DNA of 64,000 nt from Xanthomonas fragariae (GTDB lineage Bacteria; Pseudomonadota; Gammaproteobacteria; Xanthomonadales; Xanthomonadaceae), in the NCBI RefSeq assembly GCF_900183975.1, contig NZ_LT853882.1, forward strand, positions 1,419,501-1,483,500, read 5' to 3'. Shown here one piece after another: positions 8,402 to 16,794 of the stretch. Under the pieces are notes generated by a model. The model had not been told where the DNA came from. It saw only the letters and a program-made list of their open reading frames with translations, and made no database searches. Position numbers and translations under genes: made by a program. Numbering within the stretch: the first letter of the stretch is position 1; each line of letters opens with the position of its first letter.

Positions 8402-11400
8402 TCACGTGCGTGCGGTGGATGTGGAGCGGTCCGGTGCGGCGCGCGGCACCGCTTCGTATGCCGGCCATTGACCGACCGTGCGCATGGCTTCGGCGATGCG
8501 GTTGCGCTGGCGCTTGATGATGAAGTCCACGCCACGTTCTTCGGTCAGTTTCGCTTTCTCGCGCACCAGCAGCAACGTCGGCTCCCACACTGCCGGCTGC
8601 TGCAGCAAAGCGTCGAAGGCAGTGCGCTCGGCGAGTGCACATGCCTGGTCCCCAGTGTCCTGCGCGACCATTGCAAGCGCCCGATGCAAGTCCAGCACCG
8701 GCGCAACCTCGCTACGCAGCACCTCGTCGACGAACAGCGCGGCAAGCCCATTGCCATCGGCGAAGCGCTTGGCTTGCTGCATGAAATGCTCCAATTGCAG
8801 TTCTGCCAGGACAGGCTGCAACGTCTGGTCGACGTCCTTGCCCATCCTGATCAAGCCGAAGTCGACCCAGCGCTCCCACTGGGCGCGTACCAGGCGGTCG
8901 AACGGGGCAAACTGTGCAAAGTCGGTCGCGCGGTCGCTTCGGACCGGATCGATTTCACCACCGAACTGGAACAGAGTGCAGAACGCGGTGGCCACATCGG
9001 TGTTCACTTCGGCCGCATAGCCGGCCTCGAGTGCCGAGACGGTGGTGCTGGCGGCAGGCGTCACCGATGCGCCCTCATGTTGATGCTGCGCAAGCGCAAG
9101 TTGCACGCTGGCCGTCAGGCGTGCGGTTGCTTCCACTCGGCGGGCAGCAGTGGCGTCGCGATATTGCGAGGTCATATAGCCGGCCACGGTCGTCGACGTC
9201 CAGCTGAGGTCTTGGCGCGATTTGACGCCGAGCCCGAGCGAGACGCCCGCACGGTGGCCGCGCGCTTGGCCTGCGCGCAGGCCAGCGCTGACGCTCACGC
9301 TGCACTCGGTTCCCTGGTTCACGCGTGCCGCCTGGTCGATCAAGCCGACACTGGCCTCAGGATGCTGGGCCAACAACGCATGCATCCAGTCCGCGCCGGG
9401 CGCCTCTCCGGAATGATCGGGCGTTGCGCGTCGCACCAGATGCTCCAGCATGCTTAAAAACGCTTGCAGCAGCTCTGGCTCGCGGCCTTTGCTCAGCCGG
9501 GGAATGCGGATCTGCAGGCCGTCTTCCACGCCGACCTCGCGCCGATAGCGCCAGTCCGCAGCGGCCGACACGCTGGGCACTGTATGTTTATTGCCCACAT
9601 CGATGCCGTAGCCAACGGTCAGGCCCGCACCGAGCTGGCGCTGTGTCGCGGATTGGCGACCGATCTGCATATACAGGCCGGTACGCCCCATGTAGAACTC
9701 CAGCGAGGCATCGCGATTGCACTGCAAGGAGGCGATCAATCGCGCACCCATGCCGAATGAGGACCCCGCGATCGCAGCTGCCGCCGAAAGCGGTGCGAGA
9801 TTGGCCCCCCGGGTGCGTTGGCAGGTCATCCGCCAACGGTCGCGCCACTCCAGGTGCGACAGCATGTCGCGCAGCAGATCCAACAATGCCTCGGGGTGGG
9901 TGAGGGCACCGGAACTGGTCTGCTTCAACAACTGCGAGGTCTTGTCGACTGCCGCGTCGAAACGCGCGAGGCAGTCATCCGCATGTGCAAGCCACAACGC
10001 CGCCTGTGGCGCGTCATTGCTCTGTTGCGAATGCTCTGCCTGTTTTGCCTGTTCGGCATGCAGGTGTGTGCGCAGCAGATCGAACGCCGCTGGCGCGGTG
10101 CAGCGGCCGGTCTGCAGCTGCTCCCAGGGACGCTGCAATGCCTCCGGTGGCGCTGCCTGCACCACCGCGCGGCCCGGTGTTTGGGATGCCTGTGCATGAT
10201 GGTGGCCGTGCAGCGCTGCGGCGCGTTCAGCGATGCGTGTCAGGGTGGCGGTATCCAGGACCACGCGGTTGCGGTCAACGTCCTCATCGACCCACTGCAA
10301 CAGCTCGGCAGCGGCCTGCCAGTTCAACTCTACCTGCGATGGAACATAGCCTTGCGGTCGGGCCGCCTGCAATGCGCCCAGGTAGCCGATCAACGTAGCG
10401 GAGGCGTGTTCCATTGCCAGATTGGCACGTCGACGCGGTGTCGGCAGTGCGGTGGCCGATGCGACCTCCAGCCCCGCCGACAAGGCATGCAGCGGATTGG
10501 GAGCGGCCGCATGAGCGCTCTCGGGGGGGGCGGACGTGGCATTACGCACCGCCTCGCCGAATGCGTGCAGGTGCGCGTTTGCGCGCGCATATGCCGAATC
10601 GGGAGCACGCGACTCGTAGCCGTTGCGCAGCGCATGGTAGGCCGCCCGTTCGTCGATGCTGCAAGTCTGTAACGCGTGCGCCGGGTCAGCCGCGTGCAGG
10701 GCGCTGCCCGCCGCGCGCCGCGCATCGCTCAACCAGCTCCGCGTGGCGGTATCGTCCATAGGTGTGGCGCGCAGCAGCGAGTCGGCCCGCAACGCAATGC
10801 GGGCAATGTCCTGGCGGCTCGGATCGGCGGCACGCTCGTGCTGTGCCCGGACCAGCTGGCCAAGCACCTGGCGACCGCGCGGAACGCGCGCCAGGGTCTC
10901 CAGCCAGCGCGTCGCCGCCGCCTCTATCGCCGCGCGGGGAATACCGGGGTGCTCACCCGTCGCCGCGTCCGGCTGGTCATCGGGCGGTTCCGGATCGGTC
11001 GGGATCAGCGCGCTCCATGTGCTGTGGTGGACATGGTTGAAGGTGGCAAGCAACAGCGCCGGCGCGTCGTCGCGGTTGTCGCCGAGGACATTGGTCACTG
11101 CCGAGCGCAGCGAGCCAAGCGCGATGGCCACGACCCCTGCAGCAGGCACCGCCTGCTCTGCGAAACGCGTGGTGGAGAGCCCACCCGCCCACGTCGACAA
11201 GCGCTTGCGCAATGCGTTCGCACCAGCGACGTCGGTTGCACTGTGTGCGGTCTGTTCGATCTGCGCGGCAATCAGCGCATCCGACGCCGCCTTTAGCGAC
11301 TTGCTGGCGCGCTGATCTTCGGCAGTTGCGGTATCAAGCGCGTGCTCCAGCGATTGCTTAAGACTCGATAGTCCCGGAAGCAGGGCGCGCAACTCGTCGG

Positions 11401-12499
11401 CGTGCGCAGCGGTCTCGAACAAGTCGCCAGCCACGATGTGTGCAGACTGCAGCGCCTGCTCCAGGGTGGTGTCGAGGCTGGCGGCGCGCACCTCCAGACT
11501 CTGCAGGAACGCCTGTTGTTTGTCGCGTAAGGCGGACAGGTGGCGAGCGTGCTCGTGCATCGCACGGATGCGATCCATCTCGGCTTCGTGCTTGAGCAGG
11601 TCACGCAAGCGCGGTCGGCGATCAGTTGCAACAGTTGCAGGCATGGCCGTCAGTTGGTCCAGTTGCTGCTGCAACTGGTGCTCGGTGCGCGCAAGGCGCT
11701 TGCTGCAGCTGTCGATGTGTGTGCGCAGCAGCGCCTTCCAGGTGGCCACCACCTGCTGGCGTTTGCGGGTTTCGTTGGCACGGTCGGCCATGCGCGGTGC
11801 GCGCTTGGCGTGCAGGCCTGCGTTTTGTTCAAGACGATCGATATGCAGCAGCACCAAGCGCTCCAGCGCTGCCGCTTTGCGCACGGCGATCTTGGCATCG
11901 CTTACCTGTTGTGAGGTGCAGAATGTCGCTGTCTGCAACGGAGCGAGTGTGTGCCAGTCGCCGGGCTCTGCTTGAGCGACCGGAGCGCTCGGAGCGGTCT
12001 GCGCAGGCGTGCCCTGGTAGCGCAGCAGGCGCGTATGGTCGGGGGTGGCCTGTCGGGTGATGCCGACCGCCGTGCCGGCGAACTGTGCGAGCCGTTGCAA
12101 CGACTTTCGTACGCCGCGCAGCTTGCTCGGCTTGCGCTGCTGAGACGCGTTCTGTACTGCTTCGGCGGCAGGCGCAGTGTAACGGTGCACCTGTGCAGCC
12201 ACATCCAATTCTGCAGCGCGTGCTTCGGACTCGGCCGCAGGCCCATCCAATTGATGCAACCGGTGATGGGCCTGCTTGTGCGGCGACGGCGTGCCCGCGT
12301 GCGCCGTGCCTTGGATGTTGCCAGGCAGCCCGAATGTCAGGGTGGAGGGGCGAATGCGGGTCAAGGTCGATATTTCGTGTGTGGCTGTCCAAATCCGGCT
12401 GTGCTCGCCGCTACCATAAAGCCGAACAGCGCGAGTACCCGGGTCCACACAGCAGAACTGTTTGCGCACCGCTGACGCAGTGCGCGATGCGCGGGGCAC
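8402..12499 (-). CDS. Large XopZ/AWR-like type III effector candidate
   Basis: An uninterrupted frame of 1365 codons, read from a GTG at 12499. It is Ala-, Arg- and His-rich and largely helical, with long coiled-coil-like stretches in the first half and Gly-rich beta-like repeats around residues 950-1180. Size, composition and position next to hrpW fit the XopZ/AWR effectors (about 1,370 aa); I recall a xopZ2 described beside hrpW in tomato xanthomonads. This is an assignment by resemblance. The start is doubtful: a PIP box lies inside the frame at 12330-12354, which would put the real start at a TTG (12259) or GTG (12202); the first ATG comes more than 200 codons in. Confidence 0.6.
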   Translation of the reverse strand: MPRASRTASAVRKQFCCVDPGTRAVRLYGSGEHSRIWTATHEISTLTRIRPSTLTFGLPGNIQGTAHAGTPSPHKQAHHRLHQLDGPAAESEARAAELDVAAQVHRYTAPAAEAVQNASQQRKPSKLRGVRKSLQRLAQFAGTAVGITRQATPDHTRLLRYQGTPAQTAPSAPVAQAEPGDWHTLAPLQTATFCTSQQVSDAKIAVRKAAALERLVLLHIDRLEQNAGLHAKRAPRMADRANETRKRQQVVATWKALLRTHIDSCSKRLARTEHQLQQQLDQLTAMPATVATDRRPRLRDLLKHEAEMDRIRAMHEHARHLSALRDKQQAFLQSLEVRAASLDTTLEQALQSAHIVAGDLFETAAHADELRALLPGLSSLKQSLEHALDTATAEDQRASKSLKAASDALIAAQIEQTAHSATDVAGANALRKRLSTWAGGLSTTRFAEQAVPAAGVVAIALGSLRSAVTNVLGDNRDDAPALLLATFNHVHHSTWSALIPTDPEPPDDQPDAATGEHPGIPRAAIEAAATRWLETLARVPRGRQVLGQLVRAQHERAADPSRQDIARIALRADSLLRATPMDDTATRSWLSDARRAAGSALHAADPAHALQTCSIDERAAYHALRNGYESRAPDSAYARANAHLHAFGEAVRNATSAPPESAHAAAPNPLHALSAGLEVASATALPTPRRRANLAMEHASATLIGYLGALQAARPQGYVPSQVELNWQAAAELLQWVDEDVDRNRVVLDTATLTRIAERAAALHGHHHAQASQTPGRAVVQAAPPEALQRPWEQLQTGRCTAPAAFDLLRTHLHAEQAKQAEHSQQSNDAPQAALWLAHADDCLARFDAAVDKTSQLLKQTSSGALTHPEALLDLLRDMLSHLEWRDRWRMTCQRTRGANLAPLSAAAAIAGSSFGMGARLIASLQCNRDASLEFYMGRTGLYMQIGRQSATQRQLGAGLTVGYGIDVGNKHTVPSVSAAADWRYRREVGVEDGLQIRIPRLSKGREPELLQAFLSMLEHLVRRATPDHSGEAPGADWMHALLAQHPEASVGLIDQAARVNQGTECSVSVSAGLRAGQARGHRAGVSLGLGVKSRQDLSWTSTTVAGYMTSQYRDATAARRVEATARLTASVQLALAQHQHEGASVTPAASTTVSALEAGYAAEVNTDVATAFCTLFQFGGEIDPVRSDRATDFAQFAPFDRLVRAQWERWVDFGLIRMGKDVDQTLQPVLAELQLEHFMQQAKRFADGNGLAALFVDEVLRSEVAPVLDLHRALAMVAQDTGDQACALAERTAFDALLQQPAVWEPTLLLVREKAKLTEERGVDFIIKRQRNRIAEAMRTVGQWPAYEAVPRAAPDRSTSTART
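12330..12354 (-). promoter_or_regulatory. PIP box inside the 5' end of the XopZ-like frame
   Basis: Read on the minus strand this is TTCGC-N15-TTCGG, a perfect match. I do not see a YANNNT -10 at the usual 30-32 bp downstream, so it is less convincing than the other boxes here. If active, it would drive the 8402-12259 region. Confidence 0.6.
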
Positions 12500-12550
12500 C
12501 GCATACCGATGCGTCGGTGTGAGGTGATAAGTAACGCCACTGAGCGCTCA

Positions 12551-12589
12551 CGCCCGGCAGATGCGATGCAGCAATGCATCTGCCGGGCG
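12551..12589 (-). terminator. hrpW terminator hairpin
   Basis: CGCCCGGCAGATGC (12551-12564) and GCATCTGCCGGGCG (12576-12589) form a perfect 14-bp stem with an 11-base loop, 33 bp past the hrpW stop codon. It separates hrpW from the large effector gene. Confidence 0.65.
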
Positions 12590-12621
12590 CGATCATGACT
12601 TAGCGCCCGCGGAGGGTGCGA

Positions 12622-13731
12622 TCAGCCGGTGTAGGGCTTATAGCCGATGCGTGTGGCGCCGACAGCCTGCGACGCGTTGGGAGCAATCACCTCGTCGGGG
12701 GCGTCGGTCGTCAGGTTTGACATCTTCACCGTCGAGTTGGGAGCGTCGGTGCGGAACACCGATTCCTTGATTTGATTGAACTGGCAGTTTTCGATCTCAA
12801 GGGTCGAGTCGATATCGTCGTGTCCACCGTTGGTACGGAAAACCTTGCCGGCGCCGTTGACGGTGACACCCGACATCACCACGTCGGCAGACCCGTTGTC
12901 CTGCACCACCTTGTCCGAGGCGTTGTTGAACGTGCAATTGATAATCTCGACCTTGGGGCGACCGTTGATAGTCTCACCGCAACCGGCAATTTTCGAATCG
13001 TGCGCGTTGTTGCCTGCCCCGTTGACGGTGATGGCATCTTCGCTGACATTCTTGTTCACACAGTTGACCATCCTGCCGCTGCCCATGAAATGCACGCCAT
13101 CACCGCCGCCATCCATTTGGACATTGCAGAGGCTGCCTCCGTCCTCGACGACGAACAGCGGCTGCTGGTGCTCGTTCTGGGAGCCGTCGCCCAAGCCGGG
13201 GCCGCCAATGTACGTCTGACCCTTACCATCGAAAACTTCGCCCTTATGCACCACGATGGGCTTGTTCTGGATGCCAGCTGGCGCTGTGACGACCTTGCCG
13301 GGAGGAAGTGGCGCCTGCGTGCCGGTTGAGCTTGGCGTCACATGATTACCGCTGGTCTGCGAGTTCGTCGTCGGGTAAGTCTGGTTGGTGGTCGTTGATC
13401 CGTTGCCGGTTCCCGAGTAGCTGCTGCCATTGCCACCACCACCATTGCCATTATGGCCGTTGCCGTTGCCGTTGCCATATTGCCCGCCAGGGTTGGTGGA
13501 ATACGGCTGGTTCGATGTAGGCGTCGACGGCGACGGTGACAGACTGGTTTCGTTGGGTGGCTGAAAGCCATTGGACGATTGATTCGCTGCCTGCATCATG
13601 TCGCTGACCATGCGTTGTATGCAGAACGTCAACATACTCATGATCAGCGTGCTCAACGCCTGTTGCTGCGAGGGGGAGAATGAGGACGGCTGCAAGCTCG
13701 CAGTGCTATTGGAGGATATGGCAAGACTCAT
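12622..13731 (-). CDS. hrpW: HrpW harpin with pectate lyase domain
   Basis: 369 aa from ATG 13731. The N-terminal 65 residues are harpin-like: Ser- and Gln-rich with an amphipathic helix (QQQALSTLIMSMLTFC). A linker of about 90 residues is almost entirely Asn, Gly, Ser, Thr and Pro. The C-terminal 200 residues are a polysaccharide lyase family 3 domain: VFDGKGQTY, then stacked parallel beta-helix turns such as EIINCTFNNASDKVVQDNGSADV. HrpW proteins are secreted by the T3SS and bind pectate in the plant wall. No perfect PIP box lies upstream; a single TTCGC half-site (13781-13785) and a tandem 17-bp repeat do. Confidence 0.92.
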   Translation of the reverse strand: MSLAISSNSTASLQPSSFSPSQQQALSTLIMSMLTFCIQRMVSDMMQAANQSSNGFQPPNETSLSPSPSTPTSNQPYSTNPGGQYGNGNGNGHNGNGGGGNGSSYSGTGNGSTTTNQTYPTTNSQTSGNHVTPSSTGTQAPLPPGKVVTAPAGIQNKPIVVHKGEVFDGKGQTYIGGPGLGDGSQNEHQQPLFVVEDGGSLCNVQMDGGGDGVHFMGSGRMVNCVNKNVSEDAITVNGAGNNAHDSKIAGCGETINGRPKVEIINCTFNNASDKVVQDNGSADVVMSGVTVNGAGKVFRTNGGHDDIDSTLEIENCQFNQIKESVFRTDAPNSTVKMSNLTTDAPDEVIAPNASQAVGATRIGYKPYTG

Positions 13732-13746
13732 TGGCGAGTGTCCCTA

Positions 13747-13780
13747 TGCAAGATGAATTGCGGTGCAAGATGAATTGCGG
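13747..13780. repeat. Tandem 17-bp duplication upstream of hrpW
   Basis: TGCAAGATGAATTGCGG occurs twice head to tail (13747-13763 and 13764-13780), identical in all 17 bases, 16 bp before the hrpW start codon. A TTCGC half-site on the minus strand abuts it at 13781-13785. It could change promoter spacing. Confidence 0.8.
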
Positions 13781-13897
13781 GCGAAGTTCCACCGATGGGG
13801 AACTACGCTGCAGCCCGTGGCAATGTTGTGCGACGCAGCGAACGCGAAATGCTTCGGCGCGCTGACGCCATCGGCGTGACGCACCAACCAAATCGCC

Positions 13898-14368
13898 TCA
13901 CGCGCGTAGCCATAAGTAATTTCCTGTCGCGATTCCTTCGAACATTTCGTCGTGTGCAATAAAGATATTGTTGTTCCAGTAACGGCCATGCTCGGCGTAG
14001 TGGCTGAGTAGATCGCAGATCCAAGCCCCATCTACGTCGTCGTCCAGCGGAACGCGCACGATTAAAACGATCACGCCTGCATCGTTCAATCCGAGCTGCG
14101 CCTGATCTTGCGCGTATACCGAAAGATTGGCCTCCAGCAACAGCCGGAATACTGTCAAGGTCCGTCCCGCAGGTGCCAGACCGTAGGAGATGCGTAAGTA
14201 CAGTGCTTCTTCTTGCGCTTCGTCTTCGGGTTGTGGCTCTGGCATATGCAGATAGACCTCAAATCCGTCTATCTCGATCGTGCGGCGCTTGAGCAACTCC
14301 TGCACATCCGGCAGGCCAAGCACATCGCATAATTCCGCCGCCAGGATTTCAAATCGTACCGAAGCCAT
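13898..14368 (-). CDS. hpaB: HpaB type III export control chaperone
   Basis: 156 aa. HpaB is the global effector chaperone of Xanthomonas: it binds many effectors, docks them to the ATPase HrcN and blocks premature secretion of other substrates. The sequence is acidic (MPEPQPEDEAQEEALYLRISYG) with the alternating strands of T3SS chaperones and a C-terminal HAEHGRYWNNNIFIAHDEMFEG-like helix region. It lies after hrpE, separated by a strong hairpin, in the usual hrpE-hpaB order. Downstream, in place of hrpF, comes hrpW. Confidence 0.93.
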   Translation of the reverse strand: MASVRFEILAAELCDVLGLPDVQELLKRRTIEIDGFEVYLHMPEPQPEDEAQEEALYLRISYGLAPAGRTLTVFRLLLEANLSVYAQDQAQLGLNDAGVIVLIVRVPLDDDVDGAWICDLLSHYAEHGRYWNNNIFIAHDEMFEGIATGNYLWLRA

Positions 14369-14386
14369 GGCAGCACCGCCTTCAGT

Positions 14387-14420
14387 TGCATAGGCCCGTC
14401 CGTCTGGACGGGCCTATGCA
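14387..14420 (-). promoter_or_regulatory. Perfect 15-bp hairpin between hrpE and hpaB
   Basis: Bases 14387-14401 pair without mismatch with 14406-14420 around a GTCT loop. The stem contains TAGGCCCGTCC/GGACGGGCCTA. No T run follows, so it is more likely an mRNA-stabilising or partial terminator element at the hrpE 3' end than a full stop. Confidence 0.65.
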
Positions 14421-14438
14421 GGTGATGAACCAACTGCG

Positions 14439-14711
14439 TTAGCCGCCCTGTGTCAGGCTCTTCGCATTCTCACCCATCTTTTTGACTACCTGGCACTTAG
14501 CCATGTCGAGGTTCAATTTGTTCATCTCTTCAGTTATGTGGTCGTTGTTCTGAATCTGCATCGAGACCGAGCCGTCAAGATCATTTTGGAACTGACTTTG
14601 CTGGCGAGACTGAGTCAGGCTGCTCGACCCACTATCGATCTTGTCCTTAAACCCGTTGACAAACAAATCCGTAACTGATTTACCTCTGCTAAGGCCTTCT
14701 ATGCCGTTCAT
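14439..14711 (-). CDS. hrpE: HrpE, Hrp pilus subunit
   Basis: 90 aa from ATG 14711, with an AGGAG ribosome binding site just upstream (TACGTAGGAGTAG). The family forms the extracellular Hrp pilus through which effectors reach the plant cell. As expected, the N-terminus is polar (MNGIEGLSRGKSVTDLFVNGF) and the C-terminal 40 residues form a long helix (MNKLNLDMAKCQVVKKMGENA) typical of needle and pilus subunits. It follows hrpD6 after a 76-bp spacer with a terminator-like hairpin. No PIP box of its own is visible. Confidence 0.9.
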   Translation of the reverse strand: MNGIEGLSRGKSVTDLFVNGFKDKIDSGSSSLTQSRQQSQFQNDLDGSVSMQIQNNDHITEEMNKLNLDMAKCQVVKKMGENAKSLTQGG

Positions 14712-14732
14712 TTTTCTACTCCTACGTTTCTG

Positions 14733-14750
14733 AAAAAGCGCCTGTGGCGC
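14733..14750 (-). terminator. Intrinsic terminator-like hairpin in the hrpD6-hrpE spacer
   Basis: Read on the minus strand: GCGCC-ACA-GGCGC followed at once by TTTTT. It is a short but classical terminator shape, 22 bp before the hrpE start codon. It may attenuate transcription entering hrpE from the hrcQ promoter. Confidence 0.5.
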
Positions 14751-14787
14751 AGAAAACCCTGCTTGATTGAAGCGCAGGGGGATTTGG

Positions 14788-15030
14788 TCAGGCAGCTGCT
14801 GCGATGTGCGAGACGATCGCATGGGCGGCATTGAAACCTTCGTGCAGTGTCGCAAGCTTGGTGCGATCTGCGGCATCAGTCGCAGCCATCCACTGCCCTT
14901 GCACCTGCTGTTTTGTTTTATCCAATGCATCGACAATCTTTGCCAGGCGTTCGCCGCTGGCATCCTCGGATTTGACGTTCATCAAAACGTTCATGTCTTT
15001 GGCGATACTTTCAGTGATGGATTCAAACAT
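14788..15030 (-). CDS. hrpD6: HrpD6
   Basis: 80 aa (MFESITESIAKDMNVLMNVK...). A small, mostly helical protein found only in Xanthomonas-type and related hrp clusters, where it is needed for full T3SS function and may act in regulation or secretion of early substrates. No membrane segment or signal peptide is visible. It sits between hrcD and hrpE in the canonical order, 22 bp after hrcD. Confidence 0.88.
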   Translation of the reverse strand: MFESITESIAKDMNVLMNVKSEDASGERLAKIVDALDKTKQQVQGQWMAATDAADRTKLATLHEGFNAAHAIVSHIAAAA

Positions 15031-15052
15031 GACAGATCCTCGATGAATTAAC

Positions 15053-15988
15053 TCAGTTAGTGCCTGACGTCAGGTGCTTGGTACCGTCCGGTGTCTCCAC
15101 GTAATGCAGTCCGTCGACGAGCAGGGCGGCGTCGTAATTTGCAGGCGGTTTTACGGACGGGTCTTGCTGGGTAACATCCACGTGCAGCTTACGGATTTCT
15201 GGGCCTAGATCGCTGCGTAAATCGGCGATCCGTCGAATTGCACGCTCTGCGTTGTCGCTGCTGCCGGCGATGGAAAAGATGCCCTGGCCATCGTAGCTAA
15301 CGCTCAAATCGCGGTCTGCCAAGGTGTCGCGCAGGGTTGCCAGAACCTCATCGACCACCGCCACATCGACCGTGACGCCCCGCTGATATCGATGCAGCTG
15401 CGCACGCAGGCGTGCCGCATCTGCACTGCTTGTTACCAGGCCCTCAACCCGCACACGCGTGCCGACCTGCTCCACGCGCGCCTCCCGCAGGCCGAGCTGT
15501 TTCAGCACGGATCTGACCTGATTGACTTGGTTGTCCTGGCTTCGAGCGGGTGCAGCATTGGAGAGAAAAGCCGGTAGCATGGAGGGCAGCAGCGCTGCGA
15601 CGGATAGCGCTAGCATGGCGCCCACCACTGCACGCACTGCTTTGCGCTTGGACTTGCGTGGCGGAGGCGTTGCCGGCGTCGCAGCTGGGGACAGCAGCCG
15701 CTCAAGCAGCGCCACATCGTCTGGCCAATCGGCCGCGGAGTCGCCAAGACACAGCACCAACGGACCAAAGCGCACTGGATGCAGCGCAACAAAAGGTGTC
15801 GTTGGCAACGCGTCGCTGTGATAACGAACTTGACCATCTGCATCCACCTCGATGATGAGCGAGCAACCAGGCCAGTCTTCGATCCGGATATCAGCTTGCG
15901 GATCGGTGCCCAGCGCGTAACTCCCTGGCTGCAAATCTAATCGTGCGCCGGCATGTATACCCGTCAGCATGCGAAGTTGCATGGTCAT
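15053..15988 (-). CDS. hrcD: HrcD (HrpD5), inner-membrane ring protein of the T3SS
   Basis: 311 aa. A YscD/HrpQ-type inner-ring component: an N-terminal FHA-like cytoplasmic domain (MLTGIHAGARLDLQPGSYALGTDPQADIRI), a basic stretch (PPPRKSKRK), one membrane helix (VVGAMLALSVAALLPSMLPAFL, about residues 118-140), then periplasmic ring-building domains with a BON-like VRVEGLVTS motif. It makes the MS-ring-like base together with HrcJ. Its start overlaps the hpaA stop. Confidence 0.9.
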   Translation of the reverse strand: MTMQLRMLTGIHAGARLDLQPGSYALGTDPQADIRIEDWPGCSLIIEVDADGQVRYHSDALPTTPFVALHPVRFGPLVLCLGDSAADWPDDVALLERLLSPAATPATPPPRKSKRKAVRAVVGAMLALSVAALLPSMLPAFLSNAAPARSQDNQVNQVRSVLKQLGLREARVEQVGTRVRVEGLVTSSADAARLRAQLHRYQRGVTVDVAVVDEVLATLRDTLADRDLSVSYDGQGIFSIAGSSDNAERAIRRIADLRSDLGPEIRKLHVDVTQQDPSVKPPANYDAALLVDGLHYVETPDGTKHLTSGTN

Positions 15989-16794
15989 GCGCGAATCCCC
16001 TGAGCGGTTCCATCTTGGTATTCAATCAGTAGTGTGTCCAAACGCTTGACGGCACGTGCGCGATCAAGGCGTTTGCGCGGTTTTTCCGCGTTGAGTAGCA
16101 CCAACGGCAGCAGCAAATGGAAACTGCGCAGCGCTGGCGACGCATCCGGTTGCGGCGGCACCAGATTCACTAGACGCTCCCGTAACGCGTTCAAGGTTTC
16201 GGCAGATGCGGGCGCGCTTCCCGACCGCAGGTGGTCGCGCATTAACCTCCAGATCAGGGCGGTCAGCGAAGCAGCGGCCGGATGGGCGATGCCGATTGCA
16301 CGCAACTCGACAAGCGCAACGGCAAAGGCGCGTCGCGTGGCGGTCTGGTCGGCGGCACGCGTCGCCGCGTAGCGGTTGAGAACTCCTTCGACGCTCGCAC
16401 GTACGCTGTCGTCCAATTGCACCGGGGCGGTGATTGGCCACTTCCGCGCCTGCGGATTGCCGGCATGCGAGTTTCCGCCATCCCCGTGCTGATTGTCCTG
16501 GCTATGACCCTGTGACGGATCGACTGCGATTTTGACACGGCCGCGCAGCGCCGCGACGCGGGCCGCCTCGGCTTCTTCCAGTTCGGTGGAGTCGAGTGCG
16601 TCGTCCAGGCCATCCAGCGCCCGCATGCCGCGTCGCCGCCGCCGTGGCGGAGCGGGGCGTAGACGCGGTCCATGCTGTGCCTTGTCTTCGAGCTGCTGCA
16701 GGCCAGCATGCGGCGCGTCGGCGTGGTTGTTCGATGAGGCGTGCTCGGTCGGAACCGACGTCGGCACACCGCCGCGCGAAATCCGGCGAATCAT
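15985..16794 (-). CDS. hpaA: HpaA, secreted T3SS control protein
   Basis: 269 aa from ATG 16794, which overlaps the hrcS stop. HpaA is secreted itself and regulates pilus assembly and effector export by binding HpaB. A basic cluster (PAPPRRRRRGMR, about residues 48-59) corresponds to the nuclear localisation-like signals reported for the family. The middle is Gly/His/Asn-rich (SQGHSQDNQHGDGGNSHAG), and the C-terminal half is helical and interacts with the machinery. Length is close to that of known homologues (about 275). Confidence 0.9.
   Translation of the reverse strand: MIRRISRGGVPTSVPTEHASSNNHADAPHAGLQQLEDKAQHGPRLRPAPPRRRRRGMRALDGLDDALDSTELEEAEAARVAALRGRVKIAVDPSQGHSQDNQHGDGGNSHAGNPQARKWPITAPVQLDDSVRASVEGVLNRYAATRAADQTATRRAFAVALVELRAIGIAHPAAASLTALIWRLMRDHLRSGSAPASAETLNALRERLVNLVPPQPDASPALRSFHLLLPLVLLNAEKPRKRLDRARAVKRLDTLLIEYQDGTAQGIRA

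Noticed and set aside
8468..9457. Plus-strand frame of 329 codons opposite the XopZ-like gene
   Set aside because: Its composition mirrors the opposite strand and no domain or ribosome binding site is visible.
14600..15052. Searched for a PIP box ahead of hrpE and hrpD6
   Set aside because: No pair of TTCGB half-sites at 15-bp spacing exists on the minus strand here.
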